Assembly: GCA_037127255.1 (NCBI GenBank)
Contig: JBANSL010000020.1
Span: forward strand, 58,911,598-58,975,597
Origin: Persicaria tinctoria
Taxonomy: Eukaryota > Streptophyta > Magnoliopsida > Caryophyllales > Polygonaceae
Reading direction: 5' to 3'
Length of the DNA stretch: 64,000 bases
Part shown: piece after piece, positions 57,747-64,000 of the stretch
How the letters are laid out: every line of letters starts with the position of its first letter
Position numbering within the stretch: the first letter of the stretch is position 1
Made by a program: the position numbers and the translations under genes
Notes under the pieces: generated by a model
What the model saw: only the letters and a program-made list of their open reading frames with translations
Told to the model about the DNA's origin: nothing
Database searches by the model: none

Positions 57747-58804
57747 CAGGGCCGATCCTGATATAATAGAGGTCCGGGGTGAATAAAAATTAAGGGTCCT
57801 AATAATTTGAAATTTATAACCATTTCAGCAACAAATTTGATTGATTTAATATCCATCCCATTTCTAAAATAAAAAATGGTTCAATTGACAATAATAGAAA
57901 AAATAATAGAACACTTTAGTAGCAACGAACATTTTTTTGCATCAAAAATCTTCGGTTGCAGAAAACTTCACCCGACTTTAATACCATAAAAATAAAATAC
58001 AAATACCCAATATAAACAACATCACTTACACCTATAACCAAAACTCATGAATTTCAATAAAAAAATAAAGTCAAGCCCATTATAGATCTAGAAAGTTACA
58101 AAACTCAAATTAAGTTTGCAAACTCATCCACTATATCAGTCTATTACAAAGCCAAGAAATTAGGGGAAAACTACACCAAATTCCTAAATAGTACCCTCAA
58201 TTTCGAACTTATCAAATTCTAAATCTCAAAAATATGCATAACATAAAAATAGAGGCCTAGACTTTTCATGTAGATATATTATTATTCATTTATAAATTTG
58301 ATGTAGTAGAGGCCTAAATTTTTGCTTCACTATATATTAAAGAAACTATAGAGAAGGAAGAAGAAAGGAAAATATGGAATAACAAAATATTTTCATTTAA
58401 AAAATAATAGGCACTTTAACTTGAACTTAAAAGAATCTAGATAGAATATTTTATTTGGGTGGTCTTTTGTTACTTTTAAGCCTTTAATGTGTGATTTATT
58501 GTAATTTTAAATATAGAGGCTAATTAAGTTATAAAAGACTTATTTAGTGGGTCATATTATGTAATTTACCCTTTCAATTCAAATACTTGATTGTCTTCTT
58601 CCCATTATAATTTGATTGGGCTTGGGCCCTTTTACTTAACTTTCTCATCTTTATATTGAAAATGGGTCAATTTTTTTTTTTGAAATCATTGAAAATGGGT
58701 CATTTTCAATTCTATAATACATATATACCAAAAATTTTTATGGCCCGTATGTTTTTGGGCCCTGGGCAGAAGCCCAGCCTGCCCTTGCTCCTGGGCCGGT
58801 CATG
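57747..58804. mobile_element. Non-autonomous hAT element (1,058 bp)
   Basis: Left end cagggccgatcctga, right end ctgggccggtcatg (a decayed cagggccgg-type terminus). 8-bp flanks TATGTTGT (57739-57746) and TATCTTGT (58805-58812) differ at one base. Subterminal gggccctgggcagaagccc is typical of this plant hAT group. No coding frame. Confidence 0.6.
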
Positions 58805-58956
58805 TATCTTGTAGAAGGTAACATTTTTATCTTATTTCAGCTCCCTTTTATTTTGCTTGGATTTTCCCTACTTATTGCTAAGTGTCATTTAACTTCTTTG
58901 AAGTATTATTATACATGATTGAGATTTTTCAAGCAAGATGACACTCAAAATCTAGA

Positions 58957-59023
58957 TAGCCTATGTAGGATTCGAACCCACATACTTGTGCCTAAGCACA
59001 TTGCTCTACCAGTTGATGAACAC
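58957..59023 (-). ncRNA. Degenerate tRNA-like sequence, inverted relative of 57433-57505
   Basis: On the minus strand: aactggtagagcaatgtgc, then gtgggttcgaatcctacataggcta. The T arm and B-box are good, the anticodon stem is of tgtgc/gcaca type, but the 5' acceptor does not pair with the 3' one. Similar to the plus-strand copy (gagcattgtgc, gggttcaaatcccacataagcta). Confidence 0.4.
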
Positions 59024-59253
59024 AAAACAGAAATGATCACCTCGACTGATGACAATGTGATAAAGTAAGAATGATCTTCCAATGAGAGATTGAAGTGTCG
59101 ATCTGTGAGTTTTTGATTATTTTGTTTATTTCCTATCACAATTTGAAGTGTCAAAACCTCAGGGGTACCACGTGAAAGGTGTAAAACATTTGGTCACCGC
59201 ATGAATTAAGCGATAACTCGGGGGTACCTCGTGAAATTTCCGATCTATCTATT

Positions 59254-59519
59254 TGTAACTAGAAATATTCTCCTATATCCTTTTAGGATTAGAAAAGATA
59301 TGTATCTTTTTAATATTTATATCCTCGTCGATTAACAGAAAATATACACTTCACATTCTCACATTGTATCTAGAGTCTAGGGTTTTTATTAGACCCGGCT
59401 TAGAGTTATTTATGTAATTATACATTAGCTTGAGCCCCAATGCAATATGTAACTATATATATGATTAACGTTAATGAGAAAGGCAAGCAATTCAATCCCC
59501 AAAATACTTATTCTTATCA
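59254..59519 (+). repeat. 5' LTR of copia 3 (266 bp)
   Basis: tgtaactagaaatattctcc ... cttattcttatca, ended by the primer site. The second copy is outside the window, so the left boundary is inferred from the TG. Confidence 0.7.
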
Positions 59520-59531
59520 TGGTATCGGAGC
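59520..59531 (+). promoter_or_regulatory. Primer binding site of copia 3
   Basis: tggtatcggagc, one base from the usual tggtatcagagc, at the LTR edge. Confidence 0.8.
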
Positions 59532-59611
59532 AAAGATCCAATCTAATACCCTAACCCTAATTTTTTAAACCCTACTTCTACTTCTGCCGCCACCGCCCCT
59601 TACCGCCTCCG

Positions 59612-60835
59612 ATGGCATCTGACGGCGACACTCAACAGGCCCTTCAGGCTCTGCTCGCCGCTTAGGCCGCGACTTAGGCCACCCCTTAATTCACTTCGCC
59701 TTATTATCTTCATCCGTCAGACCAACCTAGCTGGACGATTTGTTATATCGTGCTCAAGGGAGATAACTATTAGGAGCAGGCTACGTTGATGCGAAACGCC
59801 CTTGTCTTCAAACGCAAGGTTGGCTTCATTGACGGATCGATCACGGTGCCCGCTGCTACCTTTGCAGATGCCGAGTACTGGCCTTCCGTCAACTCCATGT
59901 TGATCGGTTGGCTAGTACAGTCCATGGATCCGTCTCTTCGGTCCTCTGTTACGTATTCTGCAACTGCTAAGGAACTCTGGGACGATCTCAAACAACGCTT
60001 CAACGTTGGGAACGGTCCTCGAGTTCTTTAACTTTGTTCTGATATTGAGGCTTGTCGTCAAAAAGGAAATTATGTTTTCTCTTATTTTGGCACTTTGAAG
60101 AAACTATGGGACGAACTGGCGACCTATGTTCCGTTGTCGGCTTGCACCTGCAACAACTGCACCTGTGGTATTCATGAAAAGCTACGCCTTGCTCGTGGGG
60201 AGGAACATATTCATCAATTTCTTATGGGCCGACCTTGATGATCGCAACTTCGGCACGGTTCGATCAACGCTTATGGCGCAAGACCCTTTGCCTAATCTTG
60301 GCAAAGTCTATTCTATAGTGACTCAAGAAGAACGTCAACACTCCATCATCAAGGATCGAGAATCCCCTTCTGATACTCTCGCCTTTGCTGCTCAGTCCTC
60401 CAAACCCTCGGCTGGTCCATCCAGTCTTACGAAGGAACAGAAGAAGCTTCTACCATGCACTCATTGCAATCGTTCTGGGCATGACAACTTTATGTGCTTC
60501 AAGCTCCACGACTTTCCGGATTGGTTTTACGAGAATAGGGCTACCGACCGTGGCTCTGGATCCTCTCCGACGCCTTCTTCTGATCGTGCCGCGGGCACTG
60601 CTCCTACAGGCTGTGGGCGCGGATCATCAGGGAGTGGTCGAGGCTCGGCTGATGTTGCCAATGCCGCCCATCAGTCCGCTCCTACCGCTTCTAGATCTTT
60701 CCAGCCGTCCTCTGTAGACCGTAGGGCCCTTGGTTCGTCTCTCACCAGCGATCAATGGACCTCTATGGTTCAACTTTTTGCTTCTCTAAACCCCTCTCCT
60801 GCTTCCAATGACTCCTCAGGTAAGTTGTCTTGTTT
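59612..60835 (+). pseudogene. Copia 3 gag
   Basis: The ATG at 59612 (MASDGDTQQALQ) is followed within 30 codons by TAG, TAG and TAA at places where CAG/CAA (Gln) fit. The frame then shows MRNALVFKRKVGFIDG, KELWDDLKQRF and the CCHC knuckle CTHCNRSGHDNFMC, DFPDWF. A frame change lies near 60030-60130. Confidence 0.85.
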
Positions 60836-62344
60836 TTTGATTCTAGACACTAGCGCTTCCTTTCACATGACAATGGACACCCAATCACTGCGGGATGTAC
60901 GTTATTTCTATTAATCCGATTCATATTTTGTTACCCAACGGTCACACATCTATTGCCGATCGTGTTGGAACTCTATTCTTTGGCTCTACCTGTGTTCCTC
61001 ATGTGCTTGTTGTTCCTGGCTTTACTTGCAACTTGCTATCTTTCGCTCAACTTACTGTTGATCTTGATTGTGTTGTCACACTGACTAGCCGATTATGTGT
61101 ATTCCAAGACATAAGTTCGAGGATGGTGATTAGAGCGGGTGAGCAAAGGGTCGGGTGGCGTCTACTGGCTTCAGGCCTTCTCCGCTGCACATGCTTGTCC
61201 TGTGTCGTCCAATGCCATGGCGCCTTCCGCTCTGTGGCATCAGCGTCTTGGGCATCCTGCTATTTCCATACTAAAATATTTACCTATGCTTAGTAGTTCT
61301 ATTATTTCTTTTGTTTCTGATCCTTGTGGTACTTGCTTCAAAGATAAACAAACTAGAACTTCTTTTTCTATCAGTTCCAATAAAGTAGAGAATATTTTTG
61401 ATTTATTACATTGTGATGGCTGGGCTCCCTATAGTACTGCCTCCTCTTCAGGAGCTTCCTATTTTTTAACTCTTGTTGATGATTTCTCTCGTGCTGTTTG
61501 GGTCTATTTGATGAAATCTAAATCTGAAACTACCAAACTCTTGGTTCAATTTCATGCTATGGTAAACACACAGTTTTCCACCACTCTGAAATGTGTTCGG
61601 GATGACAACGGCACATAATTCTTACCCTTTATTCCCTTCTTTGCAGACAAAGGTATTCTCTTTGAAACCTCTTGCACATACACTCCCCAACAGAATGGTC
61701 GGGTTGAGCGCAAGCATTGTCACTTACTAAACGTTGCTCGAGCGCTTCGCTTTCAGGCTGCTCTTCCTCTTGACTATTGGGGTGAGTGTGTGCTTACTGC
61801 ATGCTACTTAATCAACAGAACCCCGTCTTCATTACTCCATGGGAAGACTCCCTTTGAGCTTCTCTATAATCGCCCCTCCCCCCCCCCCCCCACATACACT
61901 CATATTCGTGTCTTTGGTTGTCTGTGCTATGCTTCTTATCTTCTCAAAAGTCGCGATAAGTTTGCCTCTCGCAGTCGCAAGTGTGTCTTTCTTGGGTATC
62001 CTAATGGTAAACGTGGATGGCGTCTCTTTGACTTGGAAACTAAGGAGATTTTCATTAGTCGTGATGTCGTTTTCTATGAGCAATCTTTTCCTTACAGTGA
62101 ACCGGTTGCCCCTTCAGCACCTTCCCCTTCCATTGAGGTCTCCCTGGTTGTCTATGATGATGTGCACCCTGCTGATATACCTCCTCTTGTTCCTCCTTCA
62201 TCGTCTGTCACCGACAGGGGGAGTCCTCCTGTTGCCCCTCCACCAGTCCGGCAGAGTACTCGCACTCATCATCCTCCTGTAGGACTACATTTGCAGTACG
62301 ACTCACGTTACTACCCCCTCCCCCCTTGCTTCTTCACCGTCTGA
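60836..62344 (+). pseudogene. Copia 3 protease and integrase
   Basis: Protease LDTSASFHMT, pre-integrase LWHQRLGHPA and CGTCFKDKQTR, integrase DLLHCDGW, LVDDFSRAVWVY and DDNGT, then TAA, then [32 protein letters not shown] and [10 protein letters not shown]. Stops and at least two frameshifts; the C run at 61877-61890 lies in the linker. Confidence 0.85.
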
Positions 62345-62418
62345 CTCCGGCTCGCCATCCTTAGGTACTCTCTATCCTATTTCGGCTTATGTTTCCTGTC
62401 ACAAATTTTCTGTAGCAC

Positions 62419-63989
62419 ATGCTCAACTTCTCTCGGCTGTCACTTCTGGCTATGAGCCTAGCACATACTCTGAGGCAGTCAAGCATGTGGCTTGGCGTGA
62501 TGCCATGGCCTCAGAAATCACTTCTCTTAAGCGCAACAATACATGTATTGTCACTAAGATTCCTTCACATAAGACGGCTATCGGTTGCAAATGGGTATAT
62601 CGCATCAAGTACCGCTCTGACGGGTCTATTGAGCGCCACAAAGCTCATCCTGTTGCTCTTGGCAACCACCAGATTGAAGGGGTTGACTATCATGAAACTT
62701 TTGCACCAGTCGCAAAGATGGTTACAGTTCGTGTCTTTCTCCTCGTCGCAGCTATTAAAGGATGGGAGCTGTATCATATGGATGTTCACAATGCTTTCTT
62801 ACATGATGATCTGGACGAGGAGGTCTACATGAAGCTCCCGCTTGGTTATGTTGCACACGTTTCTGGGAATGTTTACCGCCTTCAAAAGTCCTTATACGGG
62901 CTTCGGCAGGCACCTCGGAATTGGTTCTCTAAATTAGCGACAGCATTGCGGGGTTTTGGCTTTCAACAGAGTCGTGCTGACTATTCTCTGTTTGTCTTTC
63001 AGCGTGCTCATATTACTCTTCATGTTCTTGTTTATGTTGACGACATGATTATTGCAGGCAATGACTCTTCTATCATTAATCACTTCAAGTCCTATCTCAG
63101 CTCTTGTTTCTACATGAAGGATTTGGGTGCCTTGATGTATTTTATTGGCATTGAGGTCTCTCGTGCCTCTGCAGGTATCTTCCTTTCTTAACGGAAGTAT
63201 ACTCTTGATATTCTTGTTGAGACAGGTCTTCTTGCTGGGAAGCCCTGTGACTTTCCTATGGAACAGAATCATAATTTAGCCACCTCTGAGAGTTCTTTGT
63301 TCTATGAGCCTGACCGCTTCCATCGCCTTGTTGGCCGTTTGATCTATTTGACCATCACGCGTCCGGAAATTAGCTTTGTTGTCCATACCTTAGCACAGTT
63401 TCTTCAGACTCCGAGAGTTGATCATTGGCATGCTGCTTTGCGTGTCTTGCGTTATCTCAAGAGTCATCCTGGTCAGGGACTTTTGCTCTTAGCCTCCAGC
63501 TCCTTACAGATTACTGCTTATTGTGACTATGATTGGGCTGCTTGTCCGCTATCTCGCCGTTCTATCTCTGGCTTCTTTGTCTGTCTTGGTTCTTCGCCTA
63601 TTTCTTAGAAGACGAAAAAGCAACACACGGTTACTCGCTCCTCTGCTGAAGCCGAGTACCGCTCTATGGCCTCTACGTGTGTTGAGCTTCTGTGTTTGAA
63701 GTCGCTCTTGCTCTCCCTTGGTGTTCAACACTCAACACCGATGCGTTTATACTGTGACAGTTAAGCCGCCATACATATAGCTTCTAATCATGTCTTCCAT
63801 GAGCGTACAAAGCACATCGAGATCGACTGTCATTTTGTTCGTCATCACATCTAGAATGGCACGGTTTCTACCTCTCATATTCGGACTACAGATCAGCCTG
63901 CTGATTTGTTTACAAAACCTTTGGGTCGTGAGCAATTTCAGTTTCTCCTTCGCAAGTTGGGAATTTTGGATCTTAATGCTCCAACTTGA
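62419..63989 (+). pseudogene. Copia 3 reverse transcriptase and RNase H
   Basis: Open from 62487 for 234 codons (KWVYRIKYRSDG, MDVHNAFLHDDL, VLVYVDDMIIAGND), then TAA in FLS-RKY. Continues with GRLIYLTITRPEISFVV, stop in SPIS-KTKK, RSSAEAEYRSMAS, a stop in CDS-AAIH and another in HHI-NGT, then DLFTKPLGREQF and the natural stop. RT catalytic YVDD is intact, but no complete product can be made. Confidence 0.86.
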
Positions 63990-63998
63990 GGGGGAGTA
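63988..63998 (+). promoter_or_regulatory. Polypurine tract of copia 3
   Basis: gagggggagta at the window end; the 3' LTR should start within a few bases beyond 64000. Confidence 0.75.
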
Positions 63999-64000
63999 TT

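Larger units (their letters stand above)
54140..59242. mobile_element. Large MULE-like element with nested insertions (5.1 kb)
   Basis: Inverted repeats of about 100 bp: cggaaatttcacgaggtacc... at left and the complement at right, both continuing through ggtgaccaa and gttttacacctttca. A perfect 9-bp duplication ATCTATCTA lies at 54131-54139 and 59243-59251. No transposase is seen. About 3.4 kb of its length comes from a Harbinger-like element, a Pack-MULE candidate and a hAT element, leaving a core of about 1.7 kb. At 54350-54545 there is a GC-rich, exon-like stretch ending gag|gtatgt, possibly a captured exon with donor. Confidence 0.82.
59254..64000 (+). mobile_element. Ty1/copia element 3 (3' LTR beyond window)
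   Basis: 5' LTR 59254-59519, primer site tggtatcggagc, then gag, protease, integrase, reverse transcriptase and RNase H, with a purine tract at the very end of the window. It abuts the right target duplication of the large MULE-like element. The coding region holds many single-base stops, mostly explicable as C-to-T or G-to-A changes, plus a few frameshifts and a 15-base C run near 61877. Confidence 0.88.

Overview
The window is nuclear DNA of a flowering plant, most likely a eudicot. The evidence is intron-containing wall-associated kinase (WAK) genes with canonical GT..AG junctions, an AT-rich background, and a dense load of plant-type Ty1/copia, Ty3/gypsy, Mutator, hAT, Harbinger and Stowaway elements. 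I cannot name the species. No prokaryotic or organellar gene cluster is present.

Host genes. The window holds an old WAK tandem duplication. The right copy (46189-48722, three exons, 766 codons) reads as an intact receptor kinase: signal peptide, galacturonan-binding domain, EGF-like modules, one membrane segment, Ser/Thr kinase. The left copy (506-18915) is broken. A 2-bp deletion follows its signal peptide, intron 2 has grown to about 4.5 kb, and an 11.5-kb LTR element sits inside the exon for the membrane segment. A third, tiny WAK remnant (EGF exon only) lies at 41168-41338.

Layout. 1-1863: upstream region, exons 1-2 and start of intron 2 of the left WAK. 2065-4758: a hAT element carrying two Mutator-like (MULE) elements, inside intron 2. 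6229-17755: a non-coding LTR element of the LARD type, with two 3,012-bp LTRs in which I found no difference, in the WAK exon. 17756-18915: the severed but open kinase domain, now fused in frame to LTR sequence. 19576-40349: an old minus-strand copia, split by (a) a hAT element that itself holds an Athila-like LTR element in an LTR-internal-LTR-partial-internal arrangement, and (b) a young Tat/Athila-like non-autonomous LTR element. 41168-42606: WAK remnant, a MULE and a Stowaway MITE. 43362-43903: a TRIM with identical 204-bp LTRs. 44541-45704: a probable solo LTR. 45717-48722: the intact WAK with its upstream region. 49304-54006: a minus-strand copia with a 5-bp target duplication. 54140-59242: a large terminal-inverted-repeat element holding a Harbinger-like element, a Pack-MULE candidate, a hAT element and two tRNA-like sequences. 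59254-64000: a plus-strand copia, complete except for its 3' LTR, full of stop codons.

The window is best read as a tandem receptor-kinase locus being opened up by successive nested insertions. Target-site duplications let the order be reconstructed. The points most worth following are the LTR-kinase chimeric reading frame, the recent non-coding elements (LARD and TRIM), the Athila-like element keeping gag-like and ORF1-like genes without a polymerase, and a MULE group whose inverted repeats are built from reiterated short modules. I found no convincing new cellular system beyond these.
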